NCBI RefSeq assembly: GCF_000732325.1
Contig: NZ_BBIW01000017.1
Span: 1-64,000, forward strand
Source of the DNA: Paenibacillus sp. TCA20
GTDB taxonomy: Bacteria > Bacillota > Bacilli > Paenibacillales > Paenibacillaceae
Direction of reading: 5' to 3'
DNA length: 64,000 bases
Shown: positions 24,962-34,223 of the stretch, piece by piece
Position numbering within the stretch: the stretch's first letter is position 1
Layout of the letters: each line of letters begins with the position of its first letter
Made by a program: the position numbers and the translations under genes
Notes under the pieces: model-generated
What the model was told of the DNA's origin: nothing
Seen by the model: only the letters and a program-made list of their open reading frames with translations
Databases searched by the model: none

Positions 24962-27268
24962 ATGAGGTGGATCTGGGCACGCAAGCGTTCTTTATACTTC
25001 AAAATATTTGTGAGCTTTCTCACCCTCATTCTGTTGTTTGGGTGCTTCTATGTACTTATTTATAAAATGTTCCGCAATGGTCTTGAACAGGAAATTATGC
25101 GCAGCAGTCAGACGCAGACCGAGAATACGGCAGAGAGATTTGCCCAGCATTTTGAGAGAATACAGATTCTGCTCTTTGATCTGTATCACAATCCGGATCT
25201 GATCAGCTTTAATAGTGAACTGAACAGGTATGGTATAGACGGAGCGAACTTCTTGAAGGCTAAGGAGGTCATCGAGGAGATTCGAAGAGAGGCATACAAT
25301 CCGTTATTTATGGTTCAGGATGTCATTGTCCATCTGGATCAGGCGGAGCTTGCGTTTGGCAAGAGCGGCAGCAGCAGCAATGAATATATGTTTGAACGTT
25401 TTTATCACAATGTGAATTACACCTTATCCGATTGGCAAGCAGAGCTGAATCAGGAAAATTCATTTCAAATGCTGCCTGCGTCTACCTTCGAGCTTGCGGC
25501 TAAGAATATCGAAGCTAAGAAGCTGCTGCCTTATGTGTTCCATTATCCGGACACGTCTTATCAGCTTATTGCGATGATTGATATTGAACAAGCTGCAGAT
25601 GCATTTTATGGGACCGCAGCAGAACAAGGAAATTTGATGCTGATGGACGAAGCCGGACATATCCTGTACAGCAGGAATGAAAGCGCTCAAGCTGAACAGA
25701 TTCCGCCATTCGCTGAAGGCGAAAGCATGGTCAAGCATAATGGAGTATATTATTTTAAGACTACGGGCAGTGACGGACTAACCTATATTACATCGACTCC
25801 AGACACACAAATCACTGTACAGCTGCAGCACCTGTCCAAGTATTTACTGCTAGTATTTGTCACTTCACTCGCTGTTGCGGTTATCGCTGCCATCGTGCTT
25901 AGCCGAAAGCTTCATTCCCCTGTGAAGCAAATGCTCTCAAGTTTGTTAGACCGAACTTCGGGCGGTGTTGCTGCAAGTGAGCATGAAATAAGGAATAACT
26001 CCAATTCTGCGGGCCAGATATGGGAATATGACCTAATCCATAGCCGGATTCAGCAGCTTCAGAAAGAAAAAGAGAGCATTATTCACCGGATGAAGGAGCA
26101 AAAAGCAGCACTCCAAAGCTACACCTATATGAATCAGCTCAAAAACATCAACACCGACATTAATGAGTGGTCAGATTTCCTAAACAGCTCAGGCCGTTTT
26201 CATATTGTTTATTATGATATCCGTTTTCGCCAAGCCGGAATTAAGGCTCGGGAAGAGATGGGCCGGGTTATCCGCCATTTGCTGGAGCATATCCATCTGA
26301 TCTCTTCCGAATGTGTACAAGATACACATACATTCCAGCTGGAGAGCGATGAAATTGTTTCCGTATTAAAAGGAGCCTCTTCACAAGATTTGGGCTTGCT
26401 GCTGGAACGAATCAAGCAAACATTTGATGCAGATCATGAGCATTATATCGTCACCGTTGGCGTCAGTCCGCTGGTTGCGGATGCATCGGGTTTCAACGAT
26501 GCGTATCAACGATTGCGAAATCTCTCTTCACAAGCCTATATAGCAGAAGAAACTCAAATTATATTCGAGGAAAGAGAGCTTCCCGAGCTTCCTCCCCTGT
26601 CTTCGATCATGCAAAAAAATCTACATCAGGCTCTTCAATCCGGGGATGAGGAACGCGCGATGGAGCTGATTCAGGAACTGCTGGTACCCTTTTATGAGCA
26701 AGGAGCTGGAGTACAGCAGTTTCAGGAATATGCTCATCTCATTGCTGTAAAACTGATGGAGAGTACCAAGGAGCTTCTTCCAGGTGAAGATTCCTTCCCT
26801 GCACTCAAGCTGTGGATGGAAGGGATCAAGCACTGCCATACCCTGTCTGATTATCATCAAAGCTTCCTGTCATTTGTCCATGCTGCATGCGCACTTACCC
26901 GGAAGCGCCAGGACCTGTCATCTGAGCCTCTTGTCGTTATGTTCTACGAAATCATTCAGCACAAGTATATGGAGGACATCTCGCTGGATTACTTGTCCGA
27001 TAAGCTCAATTTGTCCAGTGCTTATCTCTCAGCTTATATTAAAGAGAAGACGGGGATGAATTTCAGCGAGCATTTGCAGGGAGTTCGGATGTCCAAGGCT
27101 TGTGAACTGCTCGTGACAACGGATCTGAACGTGAACGAGATCAGCCAGCTCGTCGGATATCATAACATCACCTCCTTCAACCGATCATTCAAAAAGCTGA
27201 CGAACATGACGCCTGGCGCTTACCGGAAGCAGCATGTCCTCCAGGAGCACAAACGAAGTATTGGGTAA
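24962..27268 (+). CDS. Membrane-bound AraC-family regulator (YesS/YtdP type)
   Basis: 768 residues. Transmembrane helix 1 is at about 13-33, an extracytoplasmic sensor region follows to about 295, helix 2 (LLLVFVTSLAVAVIAAIVLS) is near 300-320, then a linker domain and a C-terminal AraC helix-turn-helix pair. The HTH region includes ISLDYLSDKLNLSSAYLSAY and NVNEISQLVGYHNITSFNRS. Regulators of this kind sense a saccharide outside the cell, often through a binding protein, and activate neighbouring transport genes. It stands opposite the transporter operon it most likely controls. Confidence 0.92.
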   Translation: MRWIWARKRSLYFKIFVSFLTLILLFGCFYVLIYKMFRNGLEQEIMRSSQTQTENTAERFAQHFERIQILLFDLYHNPDLISFNSELNRYGIDGANFLKAKEVIEEIRREAYNPLFMVQDVIVHLDQAELAFGKSGSSSNEYMFERFYHNVNYTLSDWQAELNQENSFQMLPASTFELAAKNIEAKKLLPYVFHYPDTSYQLIAMIDIEQAADAFYGTAAEQGNLMLMDEAGHILYSRNESAQAEQIPPFAEGESMVKHNGVYYFKTTGSDGLTYITSTPDTQITVQLQHLSKYLLLVFVTSLAVAVIAAIVLSRKLHSPVKQMLSSLLDRTSGGVAASEHEIRNNSNSAGQIWEYDLIHSRIQQLQKEKESIIHRMKEQKAALQSYTYMNQLKNINTDINEWSDFLNSSGRFHIVYYDIRFRQAGIKAREEMGRVIRHLLEHIHLISSECVQDTHTFQLESDEIVSVLKGASSQDLGLLLERIKQTFDADHEHYIVTVGVSPLVADASGFNDAYQRLRNLSSQAYIAEETQIIFEERELPELPPLSSIMQKNLHQALQSGDEERAMELIQELLVPFYEQGAGVQQFQEYAHLIAVKLMESTKELLPGEDSFPALKLWMEGIKHCHTLSDYHQSFLSFVHAACALTRKRQDLSSEPLVVMFYEIIQHKYMEDISLDYLSDKLNLSSAYLSAYIKEKTGMNFSEHLQGVRMSKACELLVTTDLNVNEISQLVGYHNITSFNRSFKKLTNMTPGAYRKQHVLQEHKRSIG

Positions 27269-27306
27269 ATGTAGCTACTGGCCGCAATTTGGTAACTTTA
27301 CAAAAA

Positions 27307-27368
27307 AACACCTTCAATTGAAATGCCTGCATCTTGACGTAATAGGCAGGTAATTCATTGAAGGTGTT
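27307..27368. terminator. Bidirectional terminator between convergent genes
   Basis: AACACCTTCAAT (27307-27318) pairs with ATTGAAGGTGTT (27357-27368), with an inner GCCTGC/GGCAGG pair extending the stem. T-rich tracts follow on both strands. Confidence 0.8.
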
Positions 27369-27378
27369 TATTAGTTTT

Positions 27379-28344
27379 TTATTTCGAACCTGCAACTTTC
27401 GCGACTCTAAACTCTGAAGCTTCTCCTTCGAGCTCCTTTATCACCTCTGCAGCCACCATTAGAGAGGTTCGATTCAGTGCTTCCTCTGTTGCACCGGCAA
27501 CATGAGGAGTCAGGATGCAGTTTGATACACTGAATAACGGATGATCTGACGGAGGAGGCTCTTGCTCCAATACATCCAGCACTGCTCCTGCGATTTCACC
27601 TGCTTCGAGTGCTTCAACCAAATCCAGTTCATGAACGACTCCGCCACGCGCTGTGTTAATGACATACGCAGTAGACTTCATTCGCTGCAGTGCTGTACGA
27701 TCAATAAGGTGACGAGTCTCTGGCAATAAAGGAACATGAAGACTAACATAGTCGGATTCTGCCAGCACCTCCTCCAACGTTTTCAGTGCGATCTCATCCT
27801 CTGTCGTTGTACCAGGCTCATACATCGGGTCATATCCGATAACATGGAGTCCAAGGGCCTGTGCTTTGCTGCCTGTCAAGCGTCCGACCTGTCCGACACC
27901 GATGAGACCTAATGTGGTGCCCTGAATTTCTTTGCCGCCGAATTTTTTTCGATTCCAACCGCCCGAAATGACATCTCTTGTAGCTGCAATAAGTGGACGG
28001 CTCACGGTCAGAATTGAAGCCATTACATATTCAGCAACCGATGCTGCATTGGCGTTCTTTGCACTTACAATAGGAATACCTCTAGATGAAGCAGCCTCGA
28101 CATCAATATTATCCAAACCTACGCCAAGTCGACCAATGACCTTAACACGAGGAAGTTCATCCAGGAGCTCACGTGTAAGTTGTGTTTGATTACGGACAAT
28201 AAGGACTTCAGCATGCTCAGACGCTTCGATCAGACGACGATGATCTGACCATAAAGTCGGATCATATATAACTGAATATTCACTCTTCTGGAGCCGCTCT
28301 AAACCGGTCTCACCCATCGCTTCAACTATGACAATCTTCGCCAT
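27379..28344 (-). CDS. D-isomer-specific 2-hydroxyacid dehydrogenase (SerA-like)
   Basis: 321 residues. The NAD-binding motif GLIGVGQVG is near residue 145, the catalytic arginine in NTARGGVVHE, glutamate in LDVLEQEPP and histidine in LTPHVAGATEEA. It lacks the regulatory ACT domain of biosynthetic SerA, so it is more likely catabolic. It lies 17 bp after the tctC-like gene in a transporter operon, suggesting that it oxidises an imported hydroxy acid, or makes one. (S)-sulfolactate dehydrogenase (SlcC), found next to similar transporters elsewhere, is one possibility that sequence alone cannot settle. Confidence 0.85.
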   Translation of the reverse strand: MAKIVIVEAMGETGLERLQKSEYSVIYDPTLWSDHRRLIEASEHAEVLIVRNQTQLTRELLDELPRVKVIGRLGVGLDNIDVEAASSRGIPIVSAKNANAASVAEYVMASILTVSRPLIAATRDVISGGWNRKKFGGKEIQGTTLGLIGVGQVGRLTGSKAQALGLHVIGYDPMYEPGTTTEDEIALKTLEEVLAESDYVSLHVPLLPETRHLIDRTALQRMKSTAYVINTARGGVVHELDLVEALEAGEIAGAVLDVLEQEPPPSDHPLFSVSNCILTPHVAGATEEALNRTSLMVAAEVIKELEGEASEFRVAKVAGSK

Positions 28345-28361
28345 CTATACACGGCTCCTCT

Positions 28362-29399
28362 CTATTTTTTCAGTCCAAATTTATCAGCGAGCTCGCCATA
28401 ATATTCGGTTTCCTGAGTAATGAACTCATTAAATTCATCCTTGCTCAAATAAGAGGACGACATCTTCATGGCAGCCAATTTCTCTTGAAATTCGGGATCT
28501 GCCGCTAATTCTTCCAGTGTGTCATTCCATTTCTGTACAATGTCCGCAGGTGTACCCTTAGGCATGCTTAGTCCAGTCCACCAAGTCGCAGACAGGTTCG
28601 TAAAGCCCTCTTCTGTTGTAGTTGGTACATCAGGGAAGTGTGGGCTTCTTTCCGCGCTTTGAATGGCCAGGATTTTTAAGTTACCCGAATTCACCATTGT
28701 CGCGACTTCACTTACAGGATGGACGGCTAGGACAGCATTCCCCCCTGCAATCATGGGGAGTGATTCCGCTGTACCTTTGGTTACAATCATACGGGTCTGG
28801 GAGATGTCCACTCCAAGCTCGTTCAGCCATTCAGCTACAACATAGGTCGCATATCCTGTGACACCTGAGGTTGTCCAGCTGAGCTGCTCGGGATTTTGCT
28901 TGACCCATTCGGAGAACTCGTTCAGGTTCTCCCATTCTGCATCTGATTTCACCGTGAAGGTTGGAGCATCTTCTACAATACGTGCAACGAGCTCCTGATC
29001 TTCAAGCTTAATTGCTGGTGAGGCATAGCTCGCTTCCATCATCGAAGTATTAGATACCACATTCGCCAGTACCGTATAACCATCCGGATTTGTTCCAAGT
29101 GCATATTGTGCTCCCGTTGTTCCACCTCCACCTGCTTTATTAACTACAGAGACGGGCTGGCCCCATTTCTCGCTGACTGCATCTGCTACAACACGAGCAA
29201 CGAGATCCACGCCACCTCCTGCGGCATATGGAACAACATATTCTATGGGCTTACTAGGATAATTATCAGCAGAAGAGCCATTTGTTGCTGCATCCTCGTT
29301 AGCAGTCCCGCCCCCGCAAGCGGCCAGAACAAACATACTGGATAATACAGCCAGAGTGGTAAGACGCTTTCCTGCTTTTGCGATATATGAACGATTCAT
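28362..29399 (-). CDS. Tripartite tricarboxylate transporter binding lipoprotein (TctC family)
   Basis: 345 residues with a lipoprotein signal (LSSMFVLAACGG; cysteine near residue 28). The family opening PSKPIEYVVPYAAGGGVDLV and NKAGGGGTTGAQYA bind the carboxylate of the ligand. TctC-type proteins bind citrate, tartrate, aromatic acids, sulfolactate or other carboxylates. Works with the TctA and TctB proteins encoded upstream. Confidence 0.93.
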   Translation of the reverse strand: MNRSYIAKAGKRLTTLAVLSSMFVLAACGGGTANEDAATNGSSADNYPSKPIEYVVPYAAGGGVDLVARVVADAVSEKWGQPVSVVNKAGGGGTTGAQYALGTNPDGYTVLANVVSNTSMMEASYASPAIKLEDQELVARIVEDAPTFTVKSDAEWENLNEFSEWVKQNPEQLSWTTSGVTGYATYVVAEWLNELGVDISQTRMIVTKGTAESLPMIAGGNAVLAVHPVSEVATMVNSGNLKILAIQSAERSPHFPDVPTTTEEGFTNLSATWWTGLSMPKGTPADIVQKWNDTLEELAADPEFQEKLAAMKMSSSYLSKDEFNEFITQETEYYGELADKFGLKK

Positions 29400-29436
29400 T
29401 TTACATCTCTCCCAAGATCGTATTTTTATTAACCAA

Positions 29437-30960
29437 TTAAGATATCGAATTTAGATCAGAAGCTCCTGCTTCCACCAGCCTTCTCTTCGTGCGACGAATA
29501 AGCAGATTCGAAACAATAATCATGACTAGAGATAAGATTAAGAATATTAGAGCTATTGGACGCGTCAGGAATATCGTAAAATCTCCGGCAGACATGGCAA
29601 TCGTCTGTGTGAAGGACTGCTCCAACAGAGGACCAAGGATAAAGCATAGGACAAGCGGCATCACCGGCCAGTTATATTTATGCAAGAAGTACCCGATAAA
29701 GCCGAATAGCACAGCAATCACAACATCAAACAAGCTGTTCCGGACCGAATAGGCACCAATAACACAGAGTACCAGGATGATCGGCCCCATAATGCCAAAA
29801 GGAACTCTCGTCAGCTTAGCCCATACACCCACGAGCGGAAGATTGAGCAGCAGCAGAACCAGATTACCAACGACCATGCTCGCAATAACCGTCCATATAA
29901 AGCCCCCTTGCTGTTCAAACAGCATCGGACCTGGCGTTACACCATAAATCATCAGACCAGCAAGTAGTACGGCAAGCGGTGGTGAAGCAGGAATCCCTAG
30001 TGAAAATAGAGGAATGAAGCCAGCCGTGCTTGTTGCATTGTTTGCTGCTTCAGGTGCAGCTACACCTTCTATGGCTCCTTTTCCAAACAGCCGTTTACGC
30101 TTGGAAAATTTCTTCACAATATCATAGGATAAAAATGAAGTCACTGCGGTTGAAACACCTGGCAGAAGCCCCATTACAAACCCAATTGCACTCCCTGTCA
30201 GGGCAGCTCCAGAACTCTGCTTCATATCCTTAACAGAGGGATATACACTGCCTATTTGATCAGAGGAAATGGCTACTTTCTTCTCACCAAAGGTCTTGAA
30301 TACTTCTGTTATCGCAAACAGCCCAATGATGATGCTGATCATTTCAAACCCGCCGGACAAGGACTCCAAGCCAAATTGATATCTAAACATTCCTGTGGAA
30401 GTACCAAGTCCGACTAATGACAACATGAATCCAAACAATCCCATGATAGCCGCTTTGACCATAGATCCTCCGGCGAGACCTGAGGTTACTGTCAACGCAA
30501 GAATCATGACCGCAAACAGTTCAGGCGGGCCAAATTTAATAGCTTGTTCCGCGAGAAATGGTGCAAAGAATACAAGTCCGACAAGACCAAGCATTCCGGC
30601 AAAGAATGAAGAAATGGCAGCAATACCTAACGCAGGTCCCCCTCTTCCCTGCTGTGCCAAAGGATACCCATCCAAGCATGTAGGCACAGATGAGGCCTCA
30701 CCGGGGATGTTTAAAAGAATGGCAGTTGTTGAGCCTCCATACATCGATCCGTAGTATATGCCTGCCAGCATAATGATGGCTTGGGAGGGTTCTAGAACTG
30801 CTGTAAGAGGCAGCAGGATCGCAATTGCAGAAGTTGGGCCCAATCCTGGAAGAACGCCAACAAATGTGCCAATCAGTGCCCCGAGTGCAGCCATTAACAA
30901 ATTCATCGGTGTAATAGCACTCGCGAAGCCGCTGCCTAAGGAAATCAATGAATCTAACAC
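29437..30960 (-). CDS. Tripartite tricarboxylate transporter large permease (TctA family)
   Basis: About 507 residues with around 12 membrane helices. Signatures are LPGLGPTSAIAILLPLT, the IMLAGIYYGSMYGGSTTAIL motif and a second G-x-x-P-G repeat GLLPGVSTAV. I chose the GTG at 30960, preceded by AGGAGG with seven bases between; the longer frame would run into tctB. It catalyses secondary uptake of the carboxylate bound by the TctC protein. Confidence 0.94.
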   Translation of the reverse strand: MLDSLISLGSGFASAITPMNLLMAALGALIGTFVGVLPGLGPTSAIAILLPLTAVLEPSQAIIMLAGIYYGSMYGGSTTAILLNIPGEASSVPTCLDGYPLAQQGRGGPALGIAAISSFFAGMLGLVGLVFFAPFLAEQAIKFGPPELFAVMILALTVTSGLAGGSMVKAAIMGLFGFMLSLVGLGTSTGMFRYQFGLESLSGGFEMISIIIGLFAITEVFKTFGEKKVAISSDQIGSVYPSVKDMKQSSGAALTGSAIGFVMGLLPGVSTAVTSFLSYDIVKKFSKRKRLFGKGAIEGVAAPEAANNATSTAGFIPLFSLGIPASPPLAVLLAGLMIYGVTPGPMLFEQQGGFIWTVIASMVVGNLVLLLLNLPLVGVWAKLTRVPFGIMGPIILVLCVIGAYSVRNSLFDVVIAVLFGFIGYFLHKYNWPVMPLVLCFILGPLLEQSFTQTIAMSAGDFTIFLTRPIALIFLILSLVMIIVSNLLIRRTKRRLVEAGASDLNSIS

Positions 30961-30974
30961 GTGAGCACCTCCTG

Positions 30975-31433
30975 CTACAACCAACTGCCGCTAGGCAGAG
31001 GTGTGTTCAGCCACTCTACAAATATGAAGTAAAGAGCCGCTGTTAAGATTAGAGATCCGCCGATAGACCAATACCAGCGAAATTTTCCGATAAGATGGAA
31101 CAAAATAATGGAAGCGATAAAGGTTGCGATTAGATAACCTGACCAATCGATAAGTGCTACATATAGGAGCAGGACGACAGGAATGACATATATAAGGTGA
31201 GATACTTTAACTTCAGATCTGTCATTCGCGGTACCCTGGGATATCCGATCCCCTCTAATGCTCAGCATCATTCCGAATAACACCAATCCAAGTCCGACGA
31301 TAAACGGAAATACATGATCTCCATTAAATAATGCAATTCGGTAAGCATATAGCTTCCATGCTTCTGATAACGACAGTAAGCCGATTAAGACAGCAACGAT
31401 TCCGGCAATCCGATCAGCTGCACTAACCTTCAT
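30975..31433 (-). CDS. Tripartite tricarboxylate transporter small subunit (TctB family)
   Basis: 152 residues with four hydrophobic helices and the family layout (GIVAVLIGLLSLSEAW near the start, FVEWLNTPLPSG at the end). The start is the ATG at 31433 with GAGGAGG upstream. Small membrane partner of TctA. First gene of the tctB-tctA-tctC-dehydrogenase operon. Confidence 0.85.
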   Translation of the reverse strand: MKVSAADRIAGIVAVLIGLLSLSEAWKLYAYRIALFNGDHVFPFIVGLGLVLFGMMLSIRGDRISQGTANDRSEVKVSHLIYVIPVVLLLYVALIDWSGYLIATFIASIILFHLIGKFRWYWSIGGSLILTAALYFIFVEWLNTPLPSGSWL

Positions 31434-31595
31434 CAAGATCCTCCTCACTTCTAACAAAATATATACGAGTAATATCCATCATTACTTAACAATTCCGATA
31501 GTTTAAGTATGTATTTAGGAAGATATTACTTTTTCACCCCTCTATTGTCAACCACAATGATTTCCAGTTCCGCTTCATAATTCCATTTTAAATAA

Positions 31596-31627
31596 GAAAA
31601 GAACCTCTATTATTAGAGATTCTTTTC
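31596..31627 (-). terminator. Hairpin after the aminotransferase gene
   Basis: GAAAAGAACCTCTA and TAGAGATTCTTTTC form a long imperfect stem around TTAT, six bases after the aminotransferase stop. The T-run is short. Confidence 0.6.
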
Positions 31628-31632
31628 CAAAT

Positions 31633-32880
31633 TCAAATCATTTCGTATTCTCGGATAAAGCTGCCCATCCGCTTCGCTGCTTCCATGAGTATTTCCTGTT
31701 CTTGTACAAGAGCAATTCTGACGTACCCTTCTCCTTCTGATCCGAAGGCTTCCCCTGGGATGACCACCACCCCTGTATCCAGCAGCAATTCACGAGCAAA
31801 TTTGCGTGAGGTCCATGCCTCTGCATCTCTCTCCGCCACTTTAAAGCACGCAGGAAGCGGGGCCCACACGAACATTGTCGCCTTAGGCTTAGGAACATTC
31901 CAGCCTTCGGCTGCAAGAGCCTCTGCAAAAGCATTTCGGCGGGCTTCATACAAGGGCGCGACTCCCCGGTCACCTTTTCCCTTCTTCATCGCCTCTTCCA
32001 GTGCCGCAATTGCGGCCACCTGAATCGGTTCAAATACTCCGTAATCAATGTTGCTCTTCAGGTCACGAAGGGCAGATATGACTTCCGAATTCCCGGTTAG
32101 AAAGCCAATCCTGCATCCGGCCATGTTAAAGCTCTTCGAGAAAGAATGGAATTCAACAGCGATATCTTTGGCTCCGGGTAGTTCTAGAATGCTCATTGGA
32201 CGGTAATCATCAAATGCCATCTCCGAATAAGCCAAATCATGCACTATGAGCACGTTCCATTGTGTCGCAATCCGAATCAATTTCTCATAAAATGCTGTAT
32301 CCGCTGTCACGGCAATGGGGTTTCCTGGAATGTTAAGCAGTATGAATACTGCCTCCTCCCATACTTGATCAGGAATGCTGTCTAAATCAGGAAGAAAATG
32401 GTTCTCTTCCTTCAGTGGAAGATACCAGGGCTTTACTCCCGCAATGGCAAGAGAACCGGAATATATCGGATATCCGGGATCCGGAACAATGGCCAAATCT
32501 CCAGGATTACATATAGCCTGAGCGAGGTGTGCCAGCCCGTCCTGAGAGCCCATGAGTGCAAGAAGCTCTGTATTCGGATTGACATCCACCTCAAATCGAT
32601 GCTTCATCCATGCAGCTGCCTGCTGACGAAAGGACAGAGTACCGGAAGTGCCCGGATAAGCATAACTACTCTCATCAAGTACGGCTTCACTCAATACGTT
32701 CCGAATATGTACTGTAGGTCCGCGGTCAGGACTTCCGATCCCCAGATCAATAATCTCTTTGCCGGAAGAGCGTGCTTCTTCTTTCCATTCTGCAACTTCT
32801 GTAAAGATAGACGAGCCTAAATGTGATAATTTCTCTGCCCGCCAGGATCGCTTAGTTCGTTCAAATGTCAATGCAAGCAC
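31633..32880 (-). CDS. Class I/II PLP-dependent aminotransferase
   Basis: About 415 residues, fold-type I. The PLP lysine is in HSFSKSFNMAGCRIGF, and DLGIGSPDRGP, YAYPGTSGTLSFR and GSQDGLAHLAQ match LL-diaminopimelate aminotransferase and related enzymes. The usual N-Y-P-N-N-P motif reads NIPGNPIA, an unusual variant at the cofactor-binding asparagine region. The start is GTG 32880 or TTG 32871 (AGGTG upstream). It lies 200 bp before tctB on the same strand with a hairpin between, so it may be a separate unit. Confidence 0.85.
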   Translation of the reverse strand: MLALTFERTKRSWRAEKLSHLGSSIFTEVAEWKEEARSSGKEIIDLGIGSPDRGPTVHIRNVLSEAVLDESSYAYPGTSGTLSFRQQAAAWMKHRFEVDVNPNTELLALMGSQDGLAHLAQAICNPGDLAIVPDPGYPIYSGSLAIAGVKPWYLPLKEENHFLPDLDSIPDQVWEEAVFILLNIPGNPIAVTADTAFYEKLIRIATQWNVLIVHDLAYSEMAFDDYRPMSILELPGAKDIAVEFHSFSKSFNMAGCRIGFLTGNSEVISALRDLKSNIDYGVFEPIQVAAIAALEEAMKKGKGDRGVAPLYEARRNAFAEALAAEGWNVPKPKATMFVWAPLPACFKVAERDAEAWTSRKFARELLLDTGVVVIPGEAFGSEGEGYVRIALVQEQEILMEAAKRMGSFIREYEMI

Positions 32881-32919
32881 CTACTCTTTTTTCATCCATT
32901 ATAGCAGGCAAAATAATAG

Positions 32920-32950
32920 ATAAAAACCCTGCCAGCTAAGGAGCCGGCAG
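32920..32950 (-). terminator. Terminator after the 142-residue protein gene
   Basis: The minus strand reads CTGCCGGCT, a short loop, AGCTGGCAG and then GGTTTTTATC. One mismatch in a 9-bp stem. It lies 53 bp after the stop codon. Confidence 0.75.
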
Positions 32951-33002
32951 AGTCATATATTTCATGAATACTCTCTATTACAGCTATCAAAAATGAACTA
33001 GC

Positions 33003-33431
33003 TTATACATTATCAGATACAAGGGTGCCGCTGAAGCTCTCTGGCCCTACGCGTACGGCTCCAAGTAAGTTGGACGTAACAAAAGCCGTATACGTTAACT
33101 GAGGTGTTACGGGTGGATTAAAATCTGCTGCATTAAAAGCAATAACCTGAGGAGCAAGCACACTCAGATCAAACGTTGAAGTCGCTGAATACACAAGAGG
33201 ATCTGTTGAAGCTGTCCCTCTGACGATTGTAATGGTAATTCCTACGAGGGCAAGTGGAAGCTGCAAAGTTATAGTTCCTTGTAATACAACACGAGGGTTT
33301 GTACCCACTCCTGCGGTTTGAAGCCCGATTTGACCAAATAATTGCGGTGTACTAATAATCAGAATCGGGATTGCAATGGAGTTGGCAAAGCTGGCATTCT
33401 GTGAAGTTCTTGCATCTACAAACTCAGCCAT
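33003..33431 (-). CDS. Putative structural/surface protein, copy 1
   Basis: 142 residues, no signal peptide and no cysteine. Rich in T, V, A, P and aromatic residues in alternating beta pattern (IGLQTAGVGTNPRVVLQGTI, SATSTFDLSVLAPQVI, PQLTYTAFVTSNL). A second copy about 10 kb away (43535-43957) is roughly three-quarters identical. I do not recognise the family. The jelly-roll-like beta pattern and the lack of an export signal would suit a spore coat or exosporium protein, as in Bacillus BxpB-like proteins, but that is inference. AGGAGGT precedes the ATG. Confidence 0.7.
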   Translation of the reverse strand: MAEFVDARTSQNASFANSIAIPILIISTPQLFGQIGLQTAGVGTNPRVVLQGTITLQLPLALVGITITIVRGTASTDPLVYSATSTFDLSVLAPQVIAFNAADFNPPVTPQLTYTAFVTSNLLGAVRVGPESFSGTLVSDNV

Positions 33432-33534
33432 AGACCTTACCTCCTATTCTATTAAGATACAATATATTATGTAATATGGCAGATTTGGTATGGGTAATTA
33501 ATAGGAGGTAAGCATCTATATATATCACTTCGTG

Positions 33535-34035
33535 CTAGACATCTTTAGTCTGAACGGACTGAGGCTGAATGAGTCCTCTTCCTATTACGTTTGCAGATAG
33601 AGGAGCCTTACCCATCTCCCTTGCCCACACTGATATTTGTCCTAGATGATGGATCTGGTGTGCAATGGTATGTCGCATAATTTCTCCCCATGCATCGACG
33701 TGCACTTTACCCGATGGCTCGTGAAAATAAAATGGAGTTGTCTCCAAATTATCGTTCCAATTCTCAATAAAGTCTTTGATGTCCAGACGGTAACGTCGAT
33801 CGAGCTCCTGAATCTTGTCCACAGTGTTATATTCCTCGAAATTTTCCTCATCATGAGGTTTTTCTTGCATCATTTGAATCCAGCTCCACTCCACGTCGAT
33901 CATATGAAAGAGAGTTCGCATGATGCTGCCGACTCCGCCGGTCCGCTCTTTCACCAGCTCCTCATATGGAACTTCCTGGCACCATTCATACCACTGATCT
34001 CTCAGCAGCCAATTATGCTTAAACCACAGCTTCAT
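33535..34035 (-). CDS. DinB-family protein
   Basis: 166 residues from the ATG at 34035 (AGGAGG nine bases upstream). Four-helix DinB fold; metal-binding histidines are likely in FHMIDVEWSW and RHTIAHQIHHLGQISVWAR. Members include thiol-dependent S-transferases of the bacillithiol type and proteins of unknown role. Monocistronic. Confidence 0.88.
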   Translation of the reverse strand: MKLWFKHNWLLRDQWYEWCQEVPYEELVKERTGGVGSIMRTLFHMIDVEWSWIQMMQEKPHDEENFEEYNTVDKIQELDRRYRLDIKDFIENWNDNLETTPFYFHEPSGKVHVDAWGEIMRHTIAHQIHHLGQISVWAREMGKAPLSANVIGRGLIQPQSVQTKDV

Positions 34036-34176
34036 TATAACAACCTCCTGTAAAATAGTAGAACTCTTTGCAATCATATCAAATTATTCGCCGTTTGTAA
34101 GCACATATGTTCTTAATACACTAGATGAGTACCGTTAAATTCAATTGCACGTCGATCCAACACATCAAGAAAATAA

Positions 34177-34201
34177 AAAACTGCGGAGATTCCGCAGTTT
34201 T
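34177..34201. terminator. Bidirectional terminator
   Basis: AAAACTGCGGA and TCCGCAGTTTT form a perfect 11-bp stem around GAT. On the minus strand it ends in a T-run, 23 bp after the Gly/Pro-rich gene's stop. Confidence 0.88.
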
Positions 34202-34223
34202 ATAACCAGCATTCCATTTTGAA

